This document shows positions 47,899-61,113 of a stretch of 64,000 nucleotides of DNA, piece by piece; the first letter of the stretch is position 1; the number at the start of each line of letters is the position of its first letter. The DNA lies in contig QANY01011423.1 in NCBI GenBank assembly GCA_003255025.1, positions 888,788-952,787 of the forward strand. Reading direction: 5' to 3'. Position numbers and translations under genes: made by a program. Origin of the DNA: Datisca glomerata. Taxonomy: Eukaryota; Streptophyta; Magnoliopsida; Cucurbitales; Datiscaceae. The notes beneath the pieces were generated by a model that worked only from the letters and a program-made list of their open reading frames with translations, was not told the origin of the DNA and did no database searches.

Positions 47899-48356
47899 GT
47901 GAATGAATGAGCTTTGAAATTGACTAATTATTTTTCTTGGTCGTGCGTAGTTGGGTTTGCATTTATTTATGAAGCTAATGATCATTGATCAATCTGTGGA
48001 AATTGTGGGAAAATGTCTCCTTTCTCTGTATAGATTTTTTACTATGCAAGAATTCTGTGTTACTTGTGGTCTTTTGGATTAAATAAAAATTCCCTCCATA
48101 TTCTTTGAACTATTTCTGGGTCTGTGACCAAATTCCATGTATTTTTTCTACCGGAGAATTATATTGTGCAATTGTATGTGAAGCTTTAGGAAAAAAGACT
48201 CTTTTTATTATTTGCTAGAAAGAAAAACCTATATTTATTTGTTCTTTCTCTGTATGGCTCTTGGAGTTTCTTCTTAATACAATTCATTACTTTACTAATT
48301 ACAAAGGAAAGATAAACCATTATTTTTATTGGATTTTTTTTCTTTGCTTACAGTCC

Positions 48357-48681
48357 AATAAAATTAGGGGTGTGCATGGGACGAGATGATTTTTGAGCTT
48401 TTTTGTCTCGTCCCGATCGGGACGGGACAATTTTTTTAAGTCCCGTCCCGTGTTGAGGGGAAATCCCAAGCGGGGCGGGACGAGACGTGTGTTTTGGTAA
48501 AAAATTTAAAAGTTAAAAATTTAAATTGGTTTGAAGTTTAAAAGATTAAAATGTTAAAAATTAAAAAAATTAAAAGTTAAAATTTAAAAATTAAGGGTTA
48601 AAATTAAAAAAATAAGGGTTAAATTTATAAAAAAATAAAAAGATGAGTTTTTCGGGACGCTTACACGCTCCTAAATAAAAT
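48357..48681. mobile_element. hAT-like non-autonomous element with 8-bp target duplication
   Basis: The element runs from 48365 (TAGGGGTGTGCATGGGAC) to 48673 (ACACGCTCCTA), 309 bp. It is flanked by exact copies of AATAAAAT (48357-48364 and 48674-48681). The ends are imperfect inverted repeats. Near the left end GGGACGAG and GTCCCGTCCC words form inverted motifs; the interior is AT-rich. It lies about 470 bp past the end of the CHX relic. Confidence 0.9.
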
Positions 48682-51601
48682 GGAAGAACTATTATAAATG
48701 GTCGCTAAAAATGCGTTGTTGACAAAAAAGAGAAATTGTGCTGGAAGCACTTTGCGAATGAAATTCCGGATTTTAGGTTTTTCTTAATAAAATATGACAT
48801 TTTGCATAAGAAAATATATAAGATTACCGCGCACTAGACTCTGGTCTAGTAAATATTTTTTTACTAAATCCTAATTTAACATTCTACGTAAGACTAAAAT
48901 TTGTTAGATCTAGCCTCACAAAATATTAAAGAGAGATATTTTAATAAAGAGAGAGAGGTGGAGGGGGAGGGAGAGAGAGATAGGTGGAGGGAGATATTTT
49001 AGGAGAGAGAGAGTAAGATTTATGTATATAGAGAGAGATAATTAATAAATATGTGAGAGAATAGAAGGATGTCATACTGGTCATTCACAAAGGTGTGTTA
49101 ATTACAACTTGACTTGTTAGTGGTTACGTAAAACGTGATATGATAGATCTGACGTGCGAAGTCTAATAGGGAAAATGTTGGTTGGTAACATTTGTTTTAT
49201 ATTCATCATTGAGTCTTTACCACATGCTGAAAGAGCACAAAGTGGGTAGGGTTGCTGAGATGCAGTTGGGGGCTGATCACTTCGTATCTCAAACTTTTCT
49301 CCTTATGATCTCACAACTTGAGGTCAAATTTCAATTCCAACACTCTAAGGTCTTTTGACTTTCTACCACACTCTAATGTTCTGAAAAATATTAAAAGCAT
49401 ATAAGGTCACTAGGGAATGAGCTTCGATCGTCTCTTATGAGCAAGTGAGATCATCTTGGTTGAATTAACAATGTTATTTTAGAAGTTGAGCGAGATGGAC
49501 GAGCACATGGACATCTTTTGTATGAAACTCAAAGGTTCAATTCGTAGTAAGGTTCATTGATGTTGGATTGGAAGTTTCTAATGAGCTAGCATTTTTTAGG
49601 GTGAGAGGTTAGATGAGCACGACCTCTTACCTGAAAACAAGAGGCTTCTGACGATGAGATCATTCTTTGGCCAAATTTCCCTCATAATGTTTTGCTGGTG
49701 CCCGATAAGATTTAGTAAGATTCGATGGGCATTGCCTCTTACTTAAAAACAAGGCTTCTGATGATGAGGTCCTCCTTTGGCCCAATCTTTCTCATAATGT
49801 ATTGCTCGTATGCGATACCATTTAGTGAGACTCTCATCTCATGAAGAGTATATGAGGTCATCAAAGAATGTGCTCGGGGTTATGTTGGATGACTTCAGAG
49901 GATGAGCTTGGGGTCACCTTAGATGAGCCCAAGGTCACCTCAAATGATTTCGGTAAACGAGTTCAAGATCACCTCGAATGATTTCAGCGAGATGAGCTTG
50001 ATGGCCTCATAATGACATGTGACAAGCTTTTACCTTTTATTTCTCTCATAATATTTCTTTAGGTTTATCTGAATGATATTATTTTTTGTGGAGGTTGCTT
50101 TACTACTCATGGTTTCAAATCCTCCACCGTTATGTCGTTTAATGACCGCAACGTAATGGTCTCAGAGGCCTCCGAGACCATGATGCACCGACATAGCCGG
50201 GTAGCATAATTCACAGACATCAGGCCCGCTACCGCGACAGGCCGTGGCATGCTTGAGCAACAGGCTTGTGGGATTTGGTGTAAGAGTACGCATAAAAACA
50301 AAGAATAAAAATGAAGAAGATGAAGGATTAATGGCTATCGAAAAGGATAGAGAAACAGAGACAAAGAAATGCAGAGAACCATTCCCATGGTTTGAAGATA
50401 TGCAGAGAGATAGAGAAATGCAGTGTAACAGAGTGTCAGAGACCACAGGTTGAATAAAGAAAAACTGAGACCACGAGGAAGTATAAGCCATAGATGCTTG
50501 TAGAGGCATCAGAAATGTCATTCAAAGAGAAGGTGCATGAGAAAATAGAGTCAATGGACTGCTCAATTTGATGTTCATAGAAGAGTACACCTCTCTAGAC
50601 AAAATGGACAGCTCGATTTGATGTTCATAAATGAGTACAGCTCAATTTGTGAATAAGGATGAGAGTACACCATGAGTTAAAAGCACCTCATCTGGTGTAC
50701 TCTGCTTCTCTATTTCTATAGCACTTTAGAAAGCTTATCTCTTTTCTGCTATTAGGACTTTAATAAGTTTAAAGTGCTAATAGCACATGTGCGTTGACAC
50801 CACGGGTTAAAAGCTTCTCTCTTTTGTCTATTTCTAAATAAAAGCTATTGATCAATCCTTCTCTGAAGGACTAAAACATCTCTCCTTTGCATTTTTGTCA
50901 TCCATCCAGCTCTTTATTTATTTGGTCTCATCTCTGTCTCTCTATCTCTTTAATATTTAATACTTTATCCTCCCTCTATCATACATTCACAGCTTCTCCT
51001 TGAGTCTTCTTCACACCACACAATTTCTCATTGTTAAGCTTCTTCTCTTTTTTAGATGTTTATTGTTTCTGTTCGGGTTCCCCAAAACCATGATTGGTCT
51101 TTATGTTTTTCAATTACTAGTAGAGTTTTTGTTGCTGTTGGGTTTATAAGGTCAACTGTTTGATATATTAATTGTATTAAATATTTTGGGTAATTAGGAA
51201 TTGTATTTTGAAGATTATATATATTAAATATAATGTCAAAATGTATTGGCACATAACCATAAAAATCCTAGCATTTTAGAAATCATTTGGTTCAACTCTT
51301 TCACCATCTATTCTTATTTTTCAGAGGTAATAAAAACTAGCAGGCAAACCCAACATATTATAATAGTTTGATCATTATATAATGGTCATTATTCAGTAAG
51401 CATATAAGTAAAAAATATTCCATGATTTTATTAGAATAAAGTAATACTTTTTTTGTTGGGTATCATATCACAAATTATGTAATAAACCATACATAAACAT
51501 ATTTTAATTCATGTGTAAAACAAGATATTGACAATTAAATTTACACAACACACTTGCATATTCAATCAAAACAAAGTAATTTGACATCTGATTATAATAT
51601 C
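48674..51601. other. Spacer with microsatellite and tandem duplications
   Basis: No gene is recognised. A GA-rich microsatellite occupies 48947-49012. A 112-bp tandem pair lies at 49623-49843. Looser repeats of GAGATGAGCTTG and TGATTTC words follow at 49860-50010. Reading frames at 50107-50521 have no recognisable homology. Confidence 0.55.
49623..49843. repeat. 112-bp tandem duplication
   Basis: Two copies begin CCTCTTACCTGAAAAC (49623) and CCTCTTACTTAAAAAC (49735). Each also carries TTCTTTGGC or CCTTTGGCC and a CTCATAATGT word. Confidence 0.8.
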
Positions 51602-51725
51602 ATATATTGGAATACAATTTAACTGTTTGTGTAGGACTTAAATATTTAAAAAAATGCCTCGTGATATATTGGAATACAATTTAACTGTTTGTGTAGAACT
51701 TAAATATTTAAAAAAATGCCTCATG
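51602..51725. repeat. 62-bp tandem duplication
   Basis: The unit starting ATATATTGGAATACAATTTA is present at 51602 and 51664 with only a few differences, so the duplication is recent. Confidence 0.9.
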
Positions 51726-51734
51726 AGAAAATAA

Positions 51735-54700
51735 ATACTCCAAGTGAACATAGATTAGGGAACAAATGATGAGGCATCTGAAAGAAAAATTCACAAAAAA
51801 GAGAAACAACAACGACAAGACGAATTTGAAGAAGCGATAAAAGATAATGATCTTGATTATGATAGTGTGATTGATGTTCAGGAGGAATATGAGGATGGTT
51901 TTGAGACAGCACGTCAAGAAAGCTTGAGAACATAACATGAAATGGCGTGAGACAAAAATTTTAGGTTAACTACTGGAGGGCTAAGCAATAGATATGAAGA
52001 TTGGGGTTCTTCTGGTGCGAGGAATAGTAAAAAAGGAGGCGAACGTGGTTTGAGATCATCAAGTCTTCGTGGAGACATCGGTAGTGGACAACAATGGATT
52101 GATCCAAATACCCCTAAAGCAAGATTGATGACGCTTGATCCCATGTTGGAGTGAAGTAAAAGCGCAGAGCAATAAAAAATCTCTTAGAAGTTCTTACAAG
52201 CTGCAAGAAAAAAATTAGTAGATGCAGTTTTAAAATTCTTCACCTATAACTGCTTGCCATTTAATGTAGCTAAATCTGATTGAATGCAACATATGTAGAT
52301 AGTGTTGCAGAAGTGGGAAAGGGTGTAAAAGCACCAACTCCTTATGAAATTTCTGAAGTTCATTTGGAAGCTGAATATAAAAAGATAAAAGCATATATAG
52401 ACTATTACAAAAACATATGGAAAGAAAGAGGGGTGACAATCATGTGTGATTGATGGACGTGTGATACATGTAAACATATAATAAACTTTTTAGTTTATTG
52501 TTGTCGTACAATATTTTTAAAATCAGTTGATGCTTTTGATGTGCATTCGAGAGATGCTCGTTATTATTTCACATTAATGGACAAAGTTGTTGATGGGGTT
52601 GGAGAGCAATATGTAGTCCAAGTTGTAACTGATAATGAGGCAACAATGAAGGCCGGAGGAAAGATGTTGATGATGAAAAGAACCAATTTGTACTGGACAG
52701 CATGTAGCGTTCATTGTGTGGACCTTATTCTTCATGAGATTGGGAACGATAGTAATGTTCAAAATGTCTTGGGAGAATGAAAAGAAATTACAATGTTTAT
52801 CTACAATCACGCATGGATGAGAGAATTTATAAAAAAAAAACAAATAGCAGAGAATTGCTTTGCTTAGCTATTAGTCATTTTTCTATCAACTTCATTGCTT
52901 TGGAGAGCATCTATAAGCATAAAGAGGCATTGCGAGACATGTTCACTTCGAGAGAATGGAGGAACACAAAATATGGGAGGGCGAAACATGGAGAATCCTA
53001 TAAGGCAAAAAAATATTATTTTAGGGGAAGGATTCTGGAAAAAACGCAAGGATATTCTTACTATATTTGAACCCCTAGTAAAAGTTTTGAAGTTGGTGGA
53101 TGGAGATGAGAAGCCAACTATGGATTTATTTATGAGTCGTTGGATAGAGTTAAACTTGCAATCCAAAGTAATACTCGCTATCACGTTGAATATTGAAAAA
53201 TAAATGACAAGCAATGACTTTTTAATCAAATCTGGATCTACATTCAGTAGGTAAGATTTATTATTTTCTTAATAGCTTGAAATATTATAGTGATGTATTA
53301 AAATTTATTGAACTTTTTACATTTGGTGATTATATATTTATATGTTTAGGATACGTTTTTGAACCCTCAATTTACATATGGTGGAATTTCATCCACTGAA
53401 GTTACTAGAGTAGTGATGATGGAGTAAGAAAAGTTATTCAAAGGTTAGAAGTTGACATCAATGCTCAAATTAAAGCTAAATTAGGCAACTCGTTGATTAT
53501 TTTGTTATCATTAATTACATATATATGATATTCCTTACTATATTTATTATTTTGTAGTTATAACTTTATCGTGATAAAGAAGGTTGATATATTATGAGAC
53601 ATGTGCACCTGAACTGCAACATATAGTTGTTAGAGTATTAAGTCAAACTACTTCTTCTTCAAATTGTGAATGTAATTGGAGTACATTTAGTTTCATCCAC
53701 ATAAAACAAGCAACAGGTTAAAGTATGCAAAGTTACAAAAACTTGTTTTCATACATTACAATATGAGACTAACTGTGAGAAACCAAAAAAGAAGCAGACA
53801 TAATGAGATAGATTACAGTTATGATCCAATTAATTTGGACTACATATTTGAGGAAAATGATCCACTGATGCCCTGGTTAGAAGAAAGAGAAAATCTTTTA
53901 TTGGATGGTTAGGACAACTCTAATCGGTTAGATGGTGATGATGGAAACGATACAGCAACTGCACAACATACAAATCAAGATGATTCAATCGTAAGTCCCG
54001 AACATACTCATAATGACAGAAGTGGTGGATTAAATCCCCCTAGTGGTGATGATACTTATGGTAATGCTCCTATTGAGACTGGAAATGATAAGGGATGTAA
54101 AAATAGACATCGTGATGATCATTATCACTATGGCTGATATAATATACCAGATAATACCGGTGTACCCCCACCTTCAATGCCCAAAGGTGGAACTACTAGT
54201 ACGCAACCACAAATAAGGAATGAGTTTCTAATATTGTGATTCGTTCGATGTTGCACACGATTTTAATCAATTTGGGCTTAACAAGGATAGATCTACCCAC
54301 CAACCAGAATATTATCCACCTCATGACCATTATTATCATATTATCCACATGATGTGAAGGGATGAAGATTTTATTACCGAATCGATTGAACCAAACTAAA
54401 GTGAAACTGATTGGTTAGATTGATTCTTATTTTCAGTTCGGTTTGAAATTTCAACAATTTTTTAATCGAACTGAAACTTTAATTTTATATTATTTTATCA
54501 ATAATATCCTTTCATTTTTTTTTAATTTTTAATTTTGATTACTATTGTCGAACCGAATAATGAAACCAAACCAAAACTTTCAGATCAAATCGATTTGGTT
54601 CTTTTTCCATGAACAATTTGGTTCAGTTCGACAATACTGTCAAACTGGAGTTTTGAATCAATTCATTTTTCACAAAAAATGATCGAACTGAACCTTGAAC

Positions 54701-54900
54701 ACTCTAAAAATGAGTCTCAAGTGAATCCTCCCTATTATTTATCTCCACCAACTCATTACAAGGAGGATCAAACATGTCAAACTAGTGGTTCTAATGTTGG
54801 GAAATTTGTTTAGATGAATGGGGAGGATTTGATTAATCTCAAGGTAATGAGTTTAGAAATGAGGATGTTGATGTTCCACGTAATTCATTTTGGTATTAAC
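51735..54900 (+). pseudogene. hAT transposase pseudogene
   Basis: The reading begins with an acidic linker (EEAIKDNDLDYDSVID near 51830) and the DUF659-type region (FFTYNCLPFNVAKS near 52225, GVTIMCD-WTCD near 52430 with a stop). The core follows (EQYVVQVVTDNEATMKAGGK and LYWTACSVHCVDLILHEIG in 52541-52780). The C-terminal hAT dimerisation region reads CAPELQHIVVRVLSQTTSSS near 53610 and SFIHIKQATG near 53690. Possible introns lie at about 53252-53350 and 53510-53558. Stops and frameshifts are frequent. A GGTTCGG-type sequence interrupts the tail at about 54357-54705. hAT transposases cut and paste DNA with 8-bp target duplications. Confidence 0.85.
54357..54705. mobile_element. Degenerate GGTTCGG-type element in the hAT relic
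   Basis: The stretch is rich in GAACC, GGTTC and CGAAC words like the element at 32075-32503, and ends TTGAACACTCTA, close to that element's TTGAACACCCCTA. The left end (AAGGGATGAAG) is decayed and no target duplication could be confirmed. Confidence 0.5.
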
Positions 54901-55636
54901 AACGCTTATGTTTTGTATGATGATGTTATTTGCTTTGTTGTTTATCTTCTTATATGTTATGAACTTATATTTATTTGTACTATTAACACTTTAACATGAT
55001 TTTTTTGCATTTTTAATCAAGATAATAGATAAAATAGATAATTTATTATTATTATTGATATTTTATTAAAATTTGATAAAAAGTAAATAAAAAAATAACT
55101 TCAATTATCTAGTATGGATGAAAATATTTTTAAAATCCAAGAAATTGTTGTTGTGGCTTTTATAAGTTAAAAAACAATAGGTTTCTTCAAAATGTTAGGA
55201 CATTAAAAAAATTCACGTCGACGACACTCACAATCCGTTACGTGACGTCCGTTATATTCGATATTCATGACACCGCAATCGCGATGCGTCAATGACTGTG
55301 ACTGTGATTTAAAACCATATTATTACCTGTCCCTAGTTCGTCGTGAACAAGTTTTCGGCAAATGAAATTGAATATGGTATAAGTAAAGAAAAACTACATA
55401 ATAAGCTTCAAGACTTAATGAACTCGTTTAGCATAAGCTAAATTGAGGAGAATGATCGCCACGGGTGACATAAGTAAGTTTTTAAAGATGATGGTGTCAT
55501 GGTGACATAAGTAAGCTTCTAGAAGTTGGCTGGGCTGTGTAATGGTGCTGTTCACATCTGTAGGTGAGCTGCGCGTCTACGACTTGCCTTTCAAAGTAGG
55601 TAGTCCTCCCTGCGGGTAGATCACAAAGTTTAATGG
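54901..55636. other. AT-rich spacer
   Basis: No gene or clear repeat is visible. Confidence 0.55.
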
Positions 55637-56126
55637 TGTTGAAAATTTTGAATGAAAAATTATTTCTGCTAGACTTTATAATATTGATGTTTTTTTTATT
55701 TTTAAATTAGTATTATTTTAAATAATATAAAGAGTTATTACGACTATTCAAATGACCACGAATCAGTCTATATATATATATATATATTGACTCTATTTGT
55801 ATTTTAAGGATGATAAAAATTTCATACTCTTTAGTCTTTACACATCTTTATATTTACTAATGTGTGCGGTTACAAATTATGGTTGCATTCGCTGGTTCTT
55901 ATGAATTGGAGTGCAACTTCTGTAAAAACGAAAATTCATTCTATCTTAAGAGATAATTGCTCATCACCTTGTGCACCGTGGATGGAGCAAAATTATTTTA
56001 AGGACACAGTGTTCACACTATGCTCAGATTAGTTATGTTTCTTGTTGTTGCAAATTTTAAGGATGATTTTTACAATTTTTAATATTATAAGTACAGAGGT
56101 GCAAGATATATGTATTTTCCCCAACA
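55637..56126. repeat. Left LTR
   Basis: It begins TGTTGAAAATTTTGAATG and ends TATTTTCCCCAACA. It includes a (TA)n run near 55770. Confidence 0.75.
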
Positions 56127-57256
56127 ATCTTAAGACAATTTTTCATGCGTTCCTTTGCAACTGTTTACTCCCTCAACCCCTTCATATATGTGCATTTTCT
56201 TGCACTGTTTTGGTACGTCCTTTGGATTTTGAAGTACTATTATGGTAATCCTTGAGAAGGGAAGAAATTATGAAACTCGTTTATTGTGAAGGTCCAACAT
56301 GTTCTAACATTGCAAAATCAAGATTAAAATAATTGCACCTGTTGGCAATTTTTTGTTGTATTTGGTATGAATTGTTTCACTTTGTATTTGTCATGAAAGT
56401 CTGGAATGCTTTGCTGCTCTTTTAAGCAACATGGATATGCTTTATCGTTTTGCATAGGATAATCAGTGCATTTAGTTTCATTTTATGTACTACTTATTAT
56501 GTTTATATATGGCAGCAACGATCTTGATGCATGAGAGTAGTTTTGATTATTTCTTTAAAGTTTTTACGTCTAATTGGCATTTCTTTTGAAATGAAAGAAA
56601 ATGCTAGATTGTGTTTTGTGAAAACGTGACCATGATTGTCCCGAAAACTAACCATTTGGAAACATAGTTTACTTCATCTGACATGGTTCGATGCATCATA
56701 TTTCGCATACATAGCATGTGAGTTTAATATGGATAGATTGAGTTTTAGTCTAAGTGAAAATTGCACATTTCACCATTTTTGAAGGTCATTCTACGGAAAT
56801 GTTCTTTTTTAATTGCAAGTATAACCATTTTTTACATGTGTGTTATACCTTTCTTAATATTTATAACATTTTTTCCTTTTACCTCTATCTTCCCCGAAAG
56901 TTGAGCTATGGGTTTCTATTTTTGGCATTAGGCTTCGAGCTGCGGGTTTACACGCTTAACTGTGGGTTCATCATTAGATCATGATTTTTGAGTTGTTCTT
57001 CTTCGATCGTGATTTCAGATGATTAGGATTTGAGTTTAAGACCATGTGCCATGTTATTCTTCCTTTTTAGTGAGATTTTCTGGCATTTTTCCTTCGTCAT
57101 GGTTCGATACAGTCCACGACGGACCGTTACCGACCGTGACGTGCCCTGATGAATTGCGAGGTGGTCGACAACCTGTAAAATGAAAAGAAAGAGAAACAAT
57201 ATTTTTGTTGCAGAAATCCTTAAGGAAGAAGATGGAGTTGTAAAATTTCATGCAAC

Positions 57257-57324
57257 GTATTTGAAGGGGAATTACTACCTTACATATCCTGTATTTGAAA
57301 GGGAATTGTTACCTTACATATGCT
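57257..57324. repeat. 34-bp tandem duplication
   Basis: The units begin GTATTTGAAGGGGAATTACT (57257) and GTATTTGAAAGGGAATTGTT (57291). They lie inside the LTR element. Confidence 0.85.
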
Positions 57325-57520
57325 GTATCAAATAGAGTGTTAAATTACCCTTTGATTATACTTGTGGGCTCTACAAGATATGATTCAAAAGTGAAAGTGC
57401 ATTTATGTATGGTACATACAATGTATATTAGCTTTCCCCCTATTTTCAAGTTGGATGACAACTGTGTTAGAGTTATCCTGTGGTACACTACACGTTTTTT
57501 TTGGATCTTGTTCTACGCGT

Positions 57521-57684
57521 TGGTATTAAAATTAGATACCATACACATCTAATTTATATACATTACACATAGTCAGTGTAAGGGTGTTCAATATTTCAGA
57601 TTATTCTTGTGTTCATATACAAAAATAAATCAGTATTAAAATTAGATGGCATACGTATCTAATTTATATACGGTACACATAACC
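57521..57684. repeat. Pair of 50-bp direct repeats
   Basis: The sequence GTATTAAAATTAGAT followed by CATCTAATTTATATAC occurs at about 57522 and again at about 57632 with small changes. Confidence 0.75.
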
Positions 57685-60256
57685 GCTTTTCTTCCATTCC
57701 ATTGAACTCACTGTTTCATTAAATTACAGCTACAATTATGAGTGTAATTGTATTGCATTTTTCTCGGCCCTTTTCACTAAGGGCCTCATGGTAAATGACT
57801 CACCGATTACCATTAACTACCAGGTCGCCCAGCCATTTTTGTAATTTAAAGTTGAGCGGCCATTTTACTACATAGATGAACCAAATGGGCCATCTGTGTA
57901 GTTCTCCCTTTATTCAATTCATTTTGTTACTCACAAGATTCGTTAAATAATGCTTTGATAAATTCGATTATGTTAAATCTGAAATTGACAGTTTTAATTG
58001 AATTCCCAAGGAGTGAACACACAAAATAGAATTAAAGTGTTTGGTCTAAACTTGTGTTGCGTGTTACACCATGGCTTGAGGCTGTGTTTTGAATTCATTG
58101 AGAATTTTTTAATTTAGTTGAGTTTGATTTTAATTCGGTTATATTATGAAACTTGTGCTCGACACTTTATTTAGTGAAAAAAGGTGGTTATAATTAAAGT
58201 GGTTATCGTGGGATAAACACTGATCCAATGAACGCCTGTAGTGCATTTTAAAATATGTTTTGGAATGGTATCGGTGCCATTAGAAACAATGTGACTTTTG
58301 GTGGAAAGGTGAATATGTAAAAATAAAACTTTTACATTTGAGTCAATTGACTTTTATAGATAATATATATAATTATGGGTGTGGGTCAATGACCATCTTG
58401 TTTAGTCAAATTCTGTGTGTTGAGCAATGAACAAATTTCTAGTTCTGTTATAGAAGTTAAATTACATATATATCTATACATCTATCAAGTACTCCTTTCT
58501 TAAAGTTTGGTAATGTATATAAAATTTGAATTTTTTTTAGCAAGTTTATATATGTCACAAAAGAAAATTTTTGATTAATCCAAGTTCGAGAGACATGACA
58601 TTGTTCAATAAAGAAGGAACAGTTAGAAGACATTTGACTTTAAAGTTTAGAGGTTTACCAGCTAAAGGTGATAGAATGAGGATATTTTATCACACTTGTA
58701 GATGTTGCACTAAATATTGTTATGTATTTTTTTAAAAAGTAAATATGAGAAATCAAAGTATGAAAACTTAGTTAAACGATAAATGTTTAAGAAGCGTGAA
58801 GGTGATTATGAGTCCATTTTGAGGAGTGATATTCAAATAATATATTTATTCATCAAAGTATTGCTTCTTATTTTTCTAAATCAGTCGGTAGTGCTAAACG
58901 TAAGAACTAAATGTCCATTGATATATGTTATATTGATTGATTAGTTCAATCTTACCTTGAATTTGTGGGGGAATGTTTTTGCTATGTGCAAATTATATTT
59001 CTCAGAAAATTCTGCATGCATAGACCAATAGAAGTTTGACCAGTTATGGAAAGGTCAACACTTAAGTGAAATATTTAAAGTGTGAGGGTACTTAACTTAT
59101 GTGCTATCACATAACCCAAAAAGGTTAAAAATAAGACCTAAATATTATTGCTTGTGTTTAGTGGTCATGGCTACAACATAGTGCATGATATTTCTCATTG
59201 GTAAAATAAGATTCATTATCCAGTAAAGTGATATTCCAATAAAATGAGAGGGGGTATCGAGACTTCGTTAAAGGATAAGGACAATAAAGTCCTCAAGGCT
59301 GATTTTCTAACATACTTGTTAGGAGATGATCCTCAAAATTTTGGAAAGTAATGAGCTAAAGTAGTGAAACTTCTTATTGCAATGAAGCAAATGTCTTAAA
59401 AGCTTGTTGGATGATATTTTAATATTGACCTATGAACTTGTGCCGATTGTGATGCATAGTCGTAATCAAGAAGCTAGCTATTGAAATGACACAAGTATGT
59501 ATAACGGTGAATCTTGACATTTACGTCAAAGATATAAATACCGTCAAGAATTGCTCTCGGGTGAAATTAATTCCATTAACTATATACGAAGTCAAAGTTA
59601 ATAAAATGGATACGTTGAAAATTTGATGAGAGAGCAATTAGAAAGTTCATCAAGGTGAATGACTTAAAGCCTACTAATTAACCAAGAGTCGCCATAGTAA
59701 CAACCCTACATTGTTGACTGGAGATCCCAAGATCTAGGTTCAAAGAGATAACCGTTCTATATTTGTCAATCAGTCGCACTGAGGAGTCACTTACTCTTAC
59801 ACATTCCTATGATGAGACAATGCCCATCTACCGCAAGAATCAGGATAAGTTATGCTTTTAATGATTTCTATAGATTGTATTTTTACAAGTGGGGTATAGT
59901 AAGATACTCTTAATGAAAATCACCTATGTGAGTGTGAAGGGACCGCTTCTATGAGAATTATAGGCTAAATTCTCTAAAATACTCATGAAACCAAGCGGTG
60001 TTAAAGGCCAAAATGAACACAACGTTGGTCGAGGAAGAACTGTGTGAACTCTATTGTCTTGGTTTACATAAACGTCTGAATAGTTGAAGACATCATATTC
60101 ACTGATTAACTAGTAAGTTCAATAGTTTTTCATTAAGGAAGGTTCAAAGCTAAAAGTTACATATCTCGATGCAATGACTCTTCATCTGTAATCACACAAG
60201 TGTCTACATTATATTTAACATATTTAAAAAAAGTCAATTTTTCATTCATGCGTGAT

Positions 60257-60687
60257 TGATGGAAATTTTGAATGAAAAATTATTTCTGTTTTTTACCCAC
60301 TTGGAAGACTATAACATTGTTTTTAAATTGACATTGTTTCAAATAATACGAAGAGTTATTTTGACTATTTAAATGACCACGAATCATGCTATATATAGTG
60401 ACCTTATTTGTCTTCACACATGTTCATGCATACTAACGTGTGCAGTTACAAATCATTGTTGCGTTCACTAATTCTTATGGATTGGAGTACAATCTCGGTA
60501 AGAACGAAAATTCGTTCTATCTTGATAGACAATTGCACCGTGGATGAAATAAAATTATTTTAAGGACACAGTATTCACACTCGACTCGAATTAGTTCTAT
60601 TTTTTGTTGATGTAGATTTTGAGGATGATTTCTACCATTTCTCATATTATAAGTACAAAGTTCAAGGATACACTTATTTCCCCAACA
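60257..60687. repeat. Right LTR
   Basis: It begins TGATGGAAATTTTGAATG and ends CTTATTTCCCCAACA. It is shorter than the left copy because the left one carries small extra AT-rich segments. Confidence 0.75.
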
Positions 60688-61113
60688 AATAGATCATACG
60701 GCATGTCTCAAAGAAGGCTGATGAGAACCTAAGGGAACTGCTAGGAGAGGATGCCCTTTAAACCGATAACTTTGACCCAAACAAAAAAATCTCCTTTACC
60801 ATTTGCTTCCCAAAGGTCCAAAAAGCACTGCTACATAGAACCAAATCGTTTGAGAACCCAATTCTCCGTGACTCTAAACTTAGCATGGCACAAACTTTTT
60901 TAATAATATGAATAAGAAAACAGAAACCCCTCATAAAAACTCGCATAAAATTAGCGTTTTACGTTGGAAACACATGCAATTTAGCATAAGACCTCCATCC
61001 ATCCACCACCCAATTTTTGCTAATAATTATCCAAAAGAATTGTGAATAAAGAAACGAAATTACATTTACAAAGAAAGAAAAAATGAAGAGAAAAAAAAAG
61101 GAATTTTAGGTAC
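60688..61113. other. 3' flank of the small membrane protein gene
   Basis: It has no coding homology. It presumably holds the transcript's 3' untranslated part. The right end of the LTR element adjoins it. Confidence 0.5.

Larger units (their letters stand above)
55637..60687. mobile_element. Non-autonomous LTR retrotransposon (LARD-like)
   Basis: Two direct repeats, 55637-56126 and 60257-60687, have TG and CCCCAACA ends and are flanked by AATGG (55632-55636) and AATAG (60688-60692), 4 of 5 matching. The 4.1-kb interior carries no recognisable gag or pol. Only short, broken reading frames are seen, for example SLTLTHSYDETMPIYRKNQD near 59790-59850. The strand is not fixed because no clear primer-binding site or polypurine tract was found. 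LTR identity is visibly low, so it is old. Confidence 0.72.

Noticed and set aside
54357..54705. Target duplication of the GGTTCGG-type element in the hAT relic
   Set aside because: The flanking octamers do not match at any placement I tried.
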